Source of the DNA: Phycisphaerales bacterium
GTDB taxonomy: Bacteria; Planctomycetota; Phycisphaerae; Phycisphaerales; UBA1924
Reading direction: 5' to 3'
Length of the DNA stretch: 64,000 nucleotides
Assembly: GCA_029260265.1 (NCBI GenBank)
Contig: JAJDDO010000026.1
Location: forward strand, 310,001 to 374,000
Position 1 is the first letter of the stretch; the number at the start of each line of letters is the position of its first letter. Shown piece after piece: positions 26,014-34,648 of this stretch. The notes beneath the pieces are model-generated. The model saw only the letters and a program-made list of their open reading frames with translations. It was not told where the DNA came from and searched no databases. The translations under genes were made by a program, and so were the position numbers.

Positions 26014-26379
26014 CTAGCGACGAGTAGAGCTTTGCCCGAACTCGATCTCGAGGTACCGTGCGACATAATCAATGATCGAATCGGTTTCCGGGATGTCGGG
26101 ATTGCTGGTCGGGCCGTTGGGTTCGAACCGCATTCCTTTGAATCTGCGGACAGCCTCTTCTACCGGAAGCCCGTATTGGAGGGCGATTGAGAACGCTCTG
26201 CAGAACGCTTGGCACATGCCAGAAATGGCCGAGCCTTCCTTGGCAATTTTAATGAATATCTCGCCAGGGGTGCCATCGGCATAGAGCCCGATGGTCAGGT
26301 AACCCTCATGGCGGCCGATGGCGAACTTATGGGTGATCGACTGGCGGGTTGATTGGAGGGATTGGCGGGTCGCGAGCAT
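26014..26379 (-). CDS. Stand-alone TSCPD-domain protein
   Basis: A 121-residue protein whose core, GYLTIGLYADGTPGEIFIKI followed by KEGSAISGMCQAFCRAFSIA and LQYGLPVEEAVRRFKGMRFE, matches the TSCPD domain. That domain usually forms the C terminus of B12-dependent class II ribonucleotide reductase (NrdJ) or sits next to it. The end, FEPNGPTSNPDIPETDSIIDYVARYL, also resembles the NrdJ C-terminal region. Here it stands alone with no reductase domain. AAGGAAGTGCCG before ATG 26379 supports the start. It could be a split-off subunit or regulator. Confidence 0.85.
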   Translation of the reverse strand: MLATRQSLQSTRQSITHKFAIGRHEGYLTIGLYADGTPGEIFIKIAKEGSAISGMCQAFCRAFSIALQYGLPVEEAVRRFKGMRFEPNGPTSNPDIPETDSIIDYVARYLEIEFGQSSTRR

Positions 26380-26585
26380 CGGCACTTCCTTGTCCTTGCT
26401 GGGCTGAAACGGGGATCTGTGGAACACCCATAATGGGGTCTGGATTCTATGCGTACCAAATCTATCGGACCTTTTGATGTTTCCGGCTCCAGAATCCGAA
26501 GAATGATTTGGCATCGGGCTTTGATCGGCCTTGAATGAGTCGTCCAGAGACCCGATCTTGTCGATAGTGTTCCTATTGGAGTTCC

Positions 26586-26951
26586 ATGAGTCACGATTCT
26601 TACAGTCCGCAACCAGTTGAATCCTCAATGCCCAACCGGCGTTGCGGACGGTTGCATTCCGTGATGATCGCTGCGATCGGGGTGCAGTTTCTGCTCTCGG
26701 CAGCGGCTCTTGGTGAGGTGGGAATCTCACCCAGTGAGCGGACACGGGTTCAGCGGATCTCCGCTTCGGTCGTCCAGGTTCTGCGTGAGCTTGTAGAACG
26801 CGGGAACAGCGAGCAGACTCGTGATCTGCGGAAGCCGGGTTTCCGGGTTTGTGATTCGAGAATAGCAATCAACGATCGGGCGTCGAACCTGATCCGTGTC
26901 CGGATGATCGATGCGATGCTGACCGATCTTCCGCCGCCCGTTGGTGTGTAA
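26586..26951 (+). CDS. Small exported protein upstream of secA, unknown function
   Basis: A 121-residue product. GGAG lies 4 bases before the ATG. The N-terminal region has a basic stretch (PNRRCGRLHSVM) and a hydrophobic core (IAAIGVQFLLSAAAL), a signal peptide with a long n-region. The mature part is Arg/Asp/Ser-rich and the final residues are Leu115, Pro116, Pro117, Pro118, Val119, Gly120, Val121. No family was recognised. It is read in the same direction as secA, 129 bases upstream. Consecutive prolines at the end are a known ribosome-stalling context. It could also be a spurious frame, though signal peptide and ribosome-binding site argue against that. Confidence 0.5.
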   Translation: MSHDSYSPQPVESSMPNRRCGRLHSVMIAAIGVQFLLSAAALGEVGISPSERTRVQRISASVVQVLRELVERGNSEQTRDLRKPGFRVCDSRIAINDRASNLIRVRMIDAMLTDLPPPVGV

Positions 26952-27080
26952 GAACGCTCTCGAACGACTGAACCGTCTGTATACACACATTATGACCAAG
27001 CCGATGCCCGGTGCGCACGCGATTGTTGCCGGACACGGTGCCCGCCCGCGATGACCCGCGGGAGCGAGAATACCTAAGCC
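26952..27080 (+). promoter_or_regulatory. secA leader with possible alternative RNA structures
   Basis: The spacer holds a 6-bp stem CCCGCG/CGCGGG (27045-27062). CGCTCTCG at 26955-26962, four bases after the stop of the small exported-protein gene, can pair over 8 positions (one G-U) with CGGGAGCG at 27059-27066, the only GGAG-like element before secA. That element is 16 bases from the ATG, further than ideal. Pairings were found by eye, not computed. Confidence 0.3.
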
Positions 27081-30000
27081 ATGGCCAACTCAGAAATTCC
27101 TGTCATCGGATCTTTCCTCTCCAAGATGTTTGGCTCACGCAATGAGCGATTCGTCAAAAAATACACCGCACGCGTCGATGCCATTGGGGAGCTCGAGCCG
27201 CAGATGCGCAAACTCACCGACTCCGAGATCCGTGCAAAGATGGAAGAGTTTCGAACTCGTCACGACGAGGGTGAAGGCTCGGATGATCTTCTCCCTGAGG
27301 TCTTTGCGTGTGCTCGTGAGGGCATGGACCGATCGGTGGGTATCCGCAATATTTTCAATCCCGAGCATGGATTTGACCCATCGACGCTCAGCGAGTCTGG
27401 ACAGAAACTGTATGCTCAGATCAAGAGTGAAATTGATACCCTTGAGGATGCAAGCCCAGAGGGGATGTACCTCGGGTGCGCGGATCCGGTTCCTGCGTTT
27501 ATGCAAGTTGAGATCCCGGTGGCGTTGTATGAAGAGGTGCGTGGGTTGTATCCCCAGTCTCGTCCGCCATTCCGAGCACGACCATTCGATGTCCAGCTAA
27601 TCGGTGGCATGGTGCTCGGGCAGGGCAAGATCGCGGAAATGAAGACGGGTGAGGGGAAAACCATTGTGGCGCCGCTGGCGGCGTACATGGCGAGCATCAC
27701 TCGGCATCAGATCCATGTCGTCACGGTCAATGATTACCTTGTTCAGCGTGACCGCGACTGGACATTCCCGTTCTTCTGCTGGTCTGGATTGACGGTCGGG
27801 GCGATTCATCCGATGCACATGCAGGGCGAGGAGATCAAACGCCAGATGTACCGCTGTGATGTGGTCTATGGCACCACCTCCGAGTTTGGGTTCGATTACC
27901 TCCGTGATAACATGAAGCGTGATGCGGATCAGCAGGTGCAACGCAAGCGTCAGTTTGCAATTGTTGACGAGGTGGACTCGACACTGATTGATGAGGCCCG
28001 CACGCCTCTGATCATTTCAGGGATGGCCCACGACGACCAGCCAAGGTACACGGTTGCCGATTCGCTTGCCAAGCATCTTGTCGACAAGCAACGCCCGTGG
28101 CAGCAGCTCGAAGACGAGGTGCAATCGTGCAAGGAGCGGATCCAGGGGCTCGAGGGCGATATCCGCCAGTCACGCGATAAGTCGTTGGTTCCGGGTATTC
28201 AGAAGCAGCTCGGCGACACAAAGAAACGGCTGCCGGAGATCGAGCACAACCGCGATCAGCATGTCCAATACTACGAGTTGGAGATGGACCGCAAGAGCGC
28301 GCACCTGACACATGATGGGATCGCTGAAGCCCAGCGTGTCGCGGGGATTGGTTCGTTCTATGTCGATGAGAACATGGATCTTCCTCACCTGCTCGAGCAA
28401 TCCCTGCGTGCCTACGCGGTGTACACACGCGACAAGGACTACATCGTCATGGATGTCCCGGATCGGGCGACCGGCTCAACCAAAGCGAGCATCGTCATCG
28501 TGGATACCAACACAGGGCGCCCGATGATCGGGCGGCAGTGGTCCGATGGCCTCCATCAAGCGATCGAATGCAAGGAGCAGGTCGAGATCAATCCGGAAAC
28601 CCAGACCGTCGCGTCGGTGACGGTCCAGAACTTCTTCAAAATGTACAAGCAGCTCTCGGGCATGACCGGCACGGCGGATACCGAGGCCCAAGAGTTCCAC
28701 GATATCTACAAGCTTGATGTCGTAGCGATTCCGACCAACAAGCCGATCGCACGCCACGATCACGACGATTTGATGTTCTTGCGCGAGAAGGATAAATGGG
28801 AAGCGATCGTCGATGAGATCAAGGCATTCCATGACGCGGGGCGTCCGATTCTGGTCGGCACGACAAGCGTCGAGCGGTCAGAGCTGATCGCCAACATGCT
28901 CATGAAGAAACATCAGATCGAGCATTCGGTGCTCAACGCCAAGCAGCACGAGCGAGAAGCGGGGGTCGTCGAAGACGCGGGGCAGCTCGGGGCGGTGATG
29001 ATCGCGACCAACATGGCGGGGCGAGGGACCGACATCAAGCTCGGCTCATTCACCCGCCAGGAGTTTATCGATCACCTGCTCAAGCGCTCGATGGCTTCGC
29101 GTGGGCTGAAGCCCGAGATGAGCGATGATGAACTGCGAGAGAATGTCTACCGCAAGATTGCACCTGCCGAGTTGAGGGCGCAGGGGCTCAAAAAGCGTGA
29201 AGCAGATGACATGGCGTTTGACGAGCTCGAGTTGATGCTGCTGCGTCATTGGGCGGAGCAGATGACCTGGCTGAGCCCGAAGGGGGTCATCAATGCAACT
29301 GTGGAGGAACTCCGCACCGAGCTTGACAAGAATGGACGATGCAAGCTGCACCGGATCCGCTGGTTCAACAACATCGAGGACCTGGGCGGTCTGCATGTCA
29401 TCGGCACCGAGCGTCATGAGTCGCGCCGAATAGACAATCAGCTCCGCGGGCGATCGGGCCGGCAGGGCGACAACGGGTCATCGAGATTCTTTGTGAGCCT
29501 CGAAGATGACCTGATGAAGATGTTCGCCGGCGAGACCACCATGAAGCTGCTCTCGCGGCTTGGGATGAAAGAGGGCGATGCGATCGAGCATCCGTGGCTG
29601 AGTAAAAATGTCGAACGCGCCCAGAAGAAGGTCGAAGAGCGCAACTTCCAGATGCGGAAGAACATCCTTGAATATGACGAGGTAATGGAGCATCAGCGCC
29701 AGCGGTTCTATGGGCTGCGCCAGCGAATTCTGGAAGGGCGTCAGGTCAAGGATCTTGTGTTCGAGTACATCGAGGAGGTCGTCGATGACGGGATCGCCGA
29801 GTACCTTGATGCAGAGTATCCGGCGTTGTGTGCCGCAGAGTATGCGCGAGAGAAACTCGATTGCTCGATCCTGCCCGAGAGGCTCAAGGGGAAAGAATCG
29901 GACGCGATGGAGATGACCATTCGCAAGCTCGCCAAGGAGGATGTCGCAGCCATTATTGGTGTGACACTCGGCGAGTACATGCCGGTGGACGGCTCGGAGA

Positions 30001-31100
30001 TCGCGGTGGACTTTGATTCCGCGGGCCTTCATCAGTGGGCCAAGAACCGGTTCGGCGTCGATCTTGATACGGGCTCGCTCCGCGAGGGTGGGGCGTCCGA
30101 GCGTCATGCGGTGCAGAACATGCTCGAGGATGCTGCATTCGAGAAGATCGATCAGGCCGTGCTCGATGATATTGTGTTGTTCGCGGATCCGAGCTACGGC
30201 CCAGAGAAGCTCAGCAAGTGGATCAAGGGCAAGTTCGCATTCGATGTTGATGCCGGCGAGATTGTCAAGGCGGACAAGGACCCGGACCGGTTTGTGCGTG
30301 ATCTGATTCTTGCCAAAGCACGCGAGCAGTACCGGACGAGAGAGTGCGAGTTCCCAGCGGATTACATCATGCAGTCCACCATGATGATGGCACGCCAGGA
30401 TCCTGCATCGGCGTTCGAGCACCTCGGCAAGTGGGCCAAGGATCGGCTCGGGCTCGATTTGGATGCCGAGACGATCAAGTCAACTCCACCCGCGAAGATG
30501 CGAGATCTGATCGTTGAGAAGATGAATGAGCAGTTGGATAATGACACGCTGAATACAACGGTCAATGAAGCATTGGCGATTTCATCGGATGATGAGCTCG
30601 ATGATTATTTGAAAGAGCAGTTCGGCACCGGGATTACCGAGCGGATGCGATACCTTGATCCGGATGATCGCGAGGACGCGATCCGGGCTCGGGTTGAGAC
30701 CTTGCACCGCCCGGAGCTCGTACAGTTTGAGCAGATGATCCTCATCCAGACCCTTGACCAAGCGTGGAAGGACCATCTGTACATGATGGATCAGCTGCGT
30801 GATTCGATCGGATTCCGAGCTATCGCGCAGACAGATCCGAAGATCGAGTACAAGCGTGAAGGGCAGCGGATGTTCTTGTCGATGATGAAAGAGATTCATG
30901 AGAAGGTGACGGATTTGATCTTCAAGGCTCGGCTCGCGCCGCCTCAGCAAGCTCAGCAGCCACGCCCTCAGGCGCCGCGGAAGGCACCGCCTGTTGGTAA
31001 CATCATGGGAAGCTCGATCATGGGACCCGGATTCGCGGTGGGTGGAACGCGGGCAGCGGCAAAGCCCAAAGAACAGGGCGAGAACACCAAGCCGGAGTGA
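27081..31100 (+). CDS. secA: Preprotein translocase ATPase SecA, expanded form
   Basis: Motor ATPase that drives protein export through SecYEG. Family blocks: FGSRNERFVKKY at the N terminus, Walker A TGEGKT (189-194), VDEVDSTLIDEARTPLIISG, KMYKQLSGMTGTADTEAQEF, TNMAGRGTDIKLG, GGLHVIGTERHESRRIDNQL and RSGRQGDNGSSRFF. At 1339 residues it is far longer than the usual ~900. A coiled-coil insertion lies in NBD1 (about 340-395), about 75 extra residues follow GRGTDIKLG in NBD2, and the region about 970-1200 carries repeated W/Y-x-K-x-[RKQ]-[FL]-G-x-D modules. The C-terminal zinc motif (CxCxSGx8CH/C) is absent; the tail is Pro/Gln-rich. The start is the only one after an in-frame stop at 27075. Confidence 0.96.
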   Translation: MANSEIPVIGSFLSKMFGSRNERFVKKYTARVDAIGELEPQMRKLTDSEIRAKMEEFRTRHDEGEGSDDLLPEVFACAREGMDRSVGIRNIFNPEHGFDPSTLSESGQKLYAQIKSEIDTLEDASPEGMYLGCADPVPAFMQVEIPVALYEEVRGLYPQSRPPFRARPFDVQLIGGMVLGQGKIAEMKTGEGKTIVAPLAAYMASITRHQIHVVTVNDYLVQRDRDWTFPFFCWSGLTVGAIHPMHMQGEEIKRQMYRCDVVYGTTSEFGFDYLRDNMKRDADQQVQRKRQFAIVDEVDSTLIDEARTPLIISGMAHDDQPRYTVADSLAKHLVDKQRPWQQLEDEVQSCKERIQGLEGDIRQSRDKSLVPGIQKQLGDTKKRLPEIEHNRDQHVQYYELEMDRKSAHLTHDGIAEAQRVAGIGSFYVDENMDLPHLLEQSLRAYAVYTRDKDYIVMDVPDRATGSTKASIVIVDTNTGRPMIGRQWSDGLHQAIECKEQVEINPETQTVASVTVQNFFKMYKQLSGMTGTADTEAQEFHDIYKLDVVAIPTNKPIARHDHDDLMFLREKDKWEAIVDEIKAFHDAGRPILVGTTSVERSELIANMLMKKHQIEHSVLNAKQHEREAGVVEDAGQLGAVMIATNMAGRGTDIKLGSFTRQEFIDHLLKRSMASRGLKPEMSDDELRENVYRKIAPAELRAQGLKKREADDMAFDELELMLLRHWAEQMTWLSPKGVINATVEELRTELDKNGRCKLHRIRWFNNIEDLGGLHVIGTERHESRRIDNQLRGRSGRQGDNGSSRFFVSLEDDLMKMFAGETTMKLLSRLGMKEGDAIEHPWLSKNVERAQKKVEERNFQMRKNILEYDEVMEHQRQRFYGLRQRILEGRQVKDLVFEYIEEVVDDGIAEYLDAEYPALCAAEYAREKLDCSILPERLKGKESDAMEMTIRKLAKEDVAAIIGVTLGEYMPVDGSEIAVDFDSAGLHQWAKNRFGVDLDTGSLREGGASERHAVQNMLEDAAFEKIDQAVLDDIVLFADPSYGPEKLSKWIKGKFAFDVDAGEIVKADKDPDRFVRDLILAKAREQYRTRECEFPADYIMQSTMMMARQDPASAFEHLGKWAKDRLGLDLDAETIKSTPPAKMRDLIVEKMNEQLDNDTLNTTVNEALAISSDDELDDYLKEQFGTGITERMRYLDPDDREDAIRARVETLHRPELVQFEQMILIQTLDQAWKDHLYMMDQLRDSIGFRAIAQTDPKIEYKREGQRMFLSMMKEIHEKVTDLIFKARLAPPQQAQQPRPQAPRKAPPVGNIMGSSIMGPGFAVGGTRAAAKPKEQGENTKPE

Positions 31101-31145
31101 GCGGGAGAAGCTCAAATCATCCGGATCAGTCTGTGGTATGATGCG

Positions 31146-31151
31146 TATAGT
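31146..31151 (+). promoter_or_regulatory. Candidate -10 element (TATAGT) upstream of pseudopilin gene
   Basis: TATAGT sits about 96 bases before the start of the pilin-like gene, in the gap after secA. No good -35 hexamer was found at 16-18 bases. The same TATAGT occurs in the candidate promoters at 21185 and 38068. Confidence 0.25.
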
Positions 31152-31246
31152 TGGCGGGACGAGATGCCTGCGCGTGGTCGAGGCTTAGAAAACCAGAGCC
31201 AAATGGAATGGTGAATGCCCGGGCCGCATATGAGGAGACGCACACG

Positions 31247-32089
31247 ATGAATCGTTCCGTAAATCAAGAGTTCTACGCACGCCAGGGTTTCACGCTCATC
31301 GAGTTGATGATCGTGATCGGGATCCTTGCGCTGCTCGTTGCCGTCTCGCTCGGTGTTGGTTCAAGCATGGTGAACACCGGCAAGAAGCACGCGACGGAAG
31401 GGATCATCGAGTCGCTCGATCAGACGCTGAGCGCATACATTGATGCGAAGGGTGAAAACCCGCCGGCATTGATCGCGATCGAGCACGCCGATCTCCCGAA
31501 CTCGGTCCAGGGAATGGTCTCGAACGGACCAGGGTTTTACCCCGCATTCGATGGCACAACCGATGGCGGCCAATCGACCGTGAACTCGGTCGGGCTGTAC
31601 CTGTACGCTGCCCAGGATGTCTCCGCTGTGCAAGAGATTATCCAGGGTGTCAATCCCAAGTTCATCAAGCAGTACACGCCGGGTCAGGGGAACGGGAGTT
31701 TCGCGATCACCGCGGAGCAGCCACTTCTGCAGACGGTGTTCGATGCATGGGGGAATCCGATACGGTTTGTTCACCCCAAGTTTGATGGCATCATCGAGCG
31801 AACAAGGCGATCGTCGGGCACCGATGGCACACCGGTTCGGCTCGATCAGTCCAGCAACGGTTTCTTCGTTGATCCGCCCTCAAGCAGCAGCTTTGTAATC
31901 AAGAGCGTTCGGCGGAACAAGATGACGGCTCAGGAACTCGATGATTCACCGAACCTTGTTGCCGATTCAGACGGCGGAATCTGTCCCGGTGCGAGGCCGT
32001 ATTTTTATTCGGCGGGTCCAGACGGCAACCCCGCAACGACCGAAGACAACATCTACACCACCATCCCAACCTTCCTCGACCCGCTCTGA
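31247..32089 (+). CDS. Type IV pilin-like/pseudopilin protein (GspG-type N terminus)
   Basis: A 280-residue protein with a prepilin peptidase site: short leader MNRSVNQEFYARQ, Gly14 then FTLIELMIVIGILALLVAVS, with Glu19 at position +5 of the mature protein. This is an N-methylated class III-like signal. The body is much larger than a major GspG and lists dates or values-like polar loops typical of planctomycetal prepilin-type proteins. AGGAG lies 9 bases before ATG 31247. It stands alone, 6 kb from the main pilus/secretion locus, and could be a minor pilin or an independent exported protein. Confidence 0.85.
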   Translation: MNRSVNQEFYARQGFTLIELMIVIGILALLVAVSLGVGSSMVNTGKKHATEGIIESLDQTLSAYIDAKGENPPALIAIEHADLPNSVQGMVSNGPGFYPAFDGTTDGGQSTVNSVGLYLYAAQDVSAVQEIIQGVNPKFIKQYTPGQGNGSFAITAEQPLLQTVFDAWGNPIRFVHPKFDGIIERTRRSSGTDGTPVRLDQSSNGFFVDPPSSSSFVIKSVRRNKMTAQELDDSPNLVADSDGGICPGARPYFYSAGPDGNPATTEDNIYTTIPTFLDPL

Positions 32090-32308
32090 TCAGCGTCTGA
32101 TGGGCTTTGGGCTCGAGTTCGGCTGAGGATGCTCGGGTTTCGTAGGAACGGGTCTGGTGACTCCACATGTCCGGATCTGTAGATTATTGGAAACACGCCC
32201 TTTGGTGTGAAACTTGCAACGCTCAGATTGAAGCATGGTACCAGTATGATGTGGCCGTTCTGGCAGCGGTGTTGGACCATTCCTCGAAACAACTGAGGCT
32301 TCTAAGCT

Positions 32309-33883
32309 ATGCATTATTTCACTCGTCTTGCTTTGTGCATTCTCGCCATTATGTGTACCCGCGGCGTGGCGCAAGAAAAGGACAACGCTGTACGGGGCGC
32401 TGTTGATACCACCAGCGAACAGATCAGCATGTATGTGCGCGAGGTCTTTCAGGACCGCCACGGGAACTACTGGTTGGGAACCAATGATGAGGGCGTTGCC
32501 CGTTACGACGGTGAAACCCTTGCATATTTCAGTGTGGAGGATGGATTCGGCGGGCGGGCGGTTCGTGGAATCCTGCAGGACCCTGATGGCGCTCTGTGGT
32601 TCGCCACCAATGGGGGAGTCAGCAGGTTTGAGTCTGGCAAGTTCATCAACTACACGGTTGATGATGGGCTGAGTAAGAATCAGGTATGGAGCATTATGCA
32701 AGACCGCACCGGAGCAATCTGGGCGGGGACGCACGGCGGTGTTTGCCGATTCGATGGGGAGTCCTTTACCGCGTTTGAACTCCCGCGTATCGAGGTTGAG
32801 AACCCTTCGTCCCGTTTCTCCCCGCGGGTTGTTTTCGGAATGCTTGAGGATCGAGATGGCAACCTCTGGTTTGGCACAGACGGCGAGGGCGCACACAAGT
32901 TTGATGGAAAGACCTTCACAAGCTACGCGATGAAGGATGGGTTGGCGGGAAATCAGGTTCGATCCATCTACCAGGATCGGATCGGCAGGATCTGGATCGG
33001 AACCAACGGCGGTGGTGTCAGCCGCCTTGTTGATGGTGTATTCAAGAACTTCACGGAACAAGACGGGTTGAACAACAATCGGATCTATGAAATTATCGAA
33101 GATAAGGCCGGCAACATGTGGTTCTCGACGCTCGGTGCAGGCGCGTCTCGATATGACGGGACAAGTTTTACTCCATTCCGTGAAGACCACGATTTGATGA
33201 TCAATGGTTATCCTGCCCGCGGACATGTGCAGGAGTTTTTCGAAGACAAAGATGGTGTACTCTGGATCGGATGCTCGGGCGGGCTGTTCCGCTTCGATGG
33301 TGCATCGTTTATCAATGTCAAGCGTGATGGTCCTTGGCCGCAGGGTGCGAAGGCTGTTGAGGGTGATCCTGTCGCAGATCCTGATTTTGTTTTGCTTGAG
33401 GGGTGGGCATCTGAGACCTTTTCGCTTCCGCCGGACTTTGCGCCTGAACTGCCATCGGGCACAGAATCCTTGCGGTTCGCGCCCGGGTGGCGGGATCCGA
33501 GCACCGAGAACTTTTGGTCGTATGCGTTCGTGATGTCAATCGACGAGGCTGCGCCTGAAACGGCGCGGATTGCCGAACTGCTGGAGCTATATTATGACGG
33601 GCTGATGTCGACATTTGCTAGGAAGGAGTACGGAGAAGTCAGCATCAAACCAGCGAAGGTGGACGCGAAGCGCATTTCGCCGAACCGCTTTGTCGCGAAG
33701 ATGCACCTCATCGACGCGTTCGCGACCTTCGAGCCGATCGATATCCGGGTCGTGATCAAAACGGTGGTTGATACCGAAGAGCACTCGTTTGTGTGCATCC
33801 AGGTGAGTCGGCAATCCGGCGAGCACAAGATTTGGAAGTCATTGGAGGCCGCCATTGAACAACTCCTGGCCCAATCCGACTGA
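32309..33883 (+). CDS. Secreted two-component-regulator-type propeller protein
   Basis: A 524-residue exported protein: signal peptide MHYFTRLALCILAIMCTRGV, then at least seven Reg_prop-type blades with the pattern DxxGxxWxGTxxGGVxRxDG (for example DRHGNYWLGTNDEGVARYDG and DRIGRIWIGTNGGGVSRLVD), up to about residue 335. In Bacteroidetes such propellers are sensors of hybrid kinases; here no transmembrane or kinase domain follows. The last ~170 residues (from about FVLLEGWASETFSLPPDFAP) form a separate region I do not recognise. GAGG precedes the ATG by 10 bases. The 219-base gap before it has no detectable feature. Confidence 0.86.
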   Translation: MHYFTRLALCILAIMCTRGVAQEKDNAVRGAVDTTSEQISMYVREVFQDRHGNYWLGTNDEGVARYDGETLAYFSVEDGFGGRAVRGILQDPDGALWFATNGGVSRFESGKFINYTVDDGLSKNQVWSIMQDRTGAIWAGTHGGVCRFDGESFTAFELPRIEVENPSSRFSPRVVFGMLEDRDGNLWFGTDGEGAHKFDGKTFTSYAMKDGLAGNQVRSIYQDRIGRIWIGTNGGGVSRLVDGVFKNFTEQDGLNNNRIYEIIEDKAGNMWFSTLGAGASRYDGTSFTPFREDHDLMINGYPARGHVQEFFEDKDGVLWIGCSGGLFRFDGASFINVKRDGPWPQGAKAVEGDPVADPDFVLLEGWASETFSLPPDFAPELPSGTESLRFAPGWRDPSTENFWSYAFVMSIDEAAPETARIAELLELYYDGLMSTFARKEYGEVSIKPAKVDAKRISPNRFVAKMHLIDAFATFEPIDIRVVIKTVVDTEEHSFVCIQVSRQSGEHKIWKSLEAAIEQLLAQSD

Positions 33884-34087
33884 TGCTGGAGTGCAGTCTG
33901 ATCATCGGGCATGTTCTGCAACCCCCCGGTTTGGTGGAGTTCTTGAGCGGGTCAGGCAACCGAGAAATGAGCATTCTGGTCTGCCCGCGCGAATTTGGAT
34001 GAATAGATCTAGATAGAGTGTATTGCCCAAGACGAGCGTCCGATGAACCGGTATCTGCAAAGATCACCTGATCAGAAGGGAATGCTC

Positions 34088-34636
34088 GTGAGCCGAGACT
34101 ACACACTTACCGGCAATGAACAGTTCTTTGATAAAGACGAGATAATCGTTTCCAAGACGGACACCAAGGGGCGGATTACCTACGCCAATGAAGTGTTCAT
34201 GCGGCTGGCGTTCTACACCGAGCAGGAACTGCTCGGCAAGGCACACAACATCATCCGTCACCCCGATATGCCTCGGTGTGTGTTCCGGTTTCTGTGGGAA
34301 CGCATCCAAGCCAAGCACGAGGTATTCGCCTATGTCATCAACCGAAGCAAGAACGGCGATCACTACTGGGTCTTTGCTCATGTCACTCCGACGCTCAATG
34401 ATCAAGGCCGGATCATCGGATACCACTCCTCTCGCCGCGTTCCCAGTGCGAGCGCACTCGAGACAATAAAGCCTTTGTACAACGAGCTGCTTGCAATCGA
34501 ACGACGATACCACTCACCGCGCGATCAATGGCAGGCATCGCTTCCGGTGTTAGTTGAGAAGCTCGAATCCATGAAGCTGACCTACGACGAGCTGATTTTT
34601 AAGCTCTGTGAACAACCCGAGCAGCAGACAGCCTAA
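34088..34636 (+). CDS. Aer-type PAS-domain protein
   Basis: A ~182-residue soluble PAS protein. FFDKDEIIVSKTDTKGRITY starts the PAS core; YANEVFMRLAFYTEQELLGK, then HNIIRHPDMPRCVFRFLWE and GDHYWVFAHVTPTLNDQGRI match the FAD-binding PAS of Aer, so a flavin or haem redox sensor is likely. A helical ~50-residue tail follows. The GTG at 34088 is preferred, as AGAAGGGA lies 6 bases before it; ATG at 34043 and 34082 are in frame. The next gene, 12 bases downstream, encodes a soluble chemoreceptor signalling domain, so the two probably form a split aerotaxis-like receptor. Confidence 0.85.
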   Translation: MSRDYTLTGNEQFFDKDEIIVSKTDTKGRITYANEVFMRLAFYTEQELLGKAHNIIRHPDMPRCVFRFLWERIQAKHEVFAYVINRSKNGDHYWVFAHVTPTLNDQGRIIGYHSSRRVPSASALETIKPLYNELLAIERRYHSPRDQWQASLPVLVEKLESMKLTYDELIFKLCEQPEQQTA

Positions 34637-34648
34637 GCGGAGATCAAT

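Noticed and set aside
26108-26120. GGTTCGAACC resembling a tRNA T-arm
   Set aside because: It lies within the TSCPD coding sequence and no acceptor, D or anticodon arm flanks it.
29478-30422. A 314-residue minus-strand open frame inside secA
   Set aside because: Antisense to conserved SecA sequence, no ribosome-binding site.
31247-32089. Orphan pseudopilin considered part of the main pilus operon
   Set aside because: Six kilobases and opposite-strand genes separate it from the locus at 38128-55057, so shared transcription is excluded.
32090-33226. A 378-residue minus-strand open frame over the propeller gene
   Set aside because: The plus strand encodes a clear signal peptide and propeller blades. 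The antisense product has no low-complexity-free domain or start signal.
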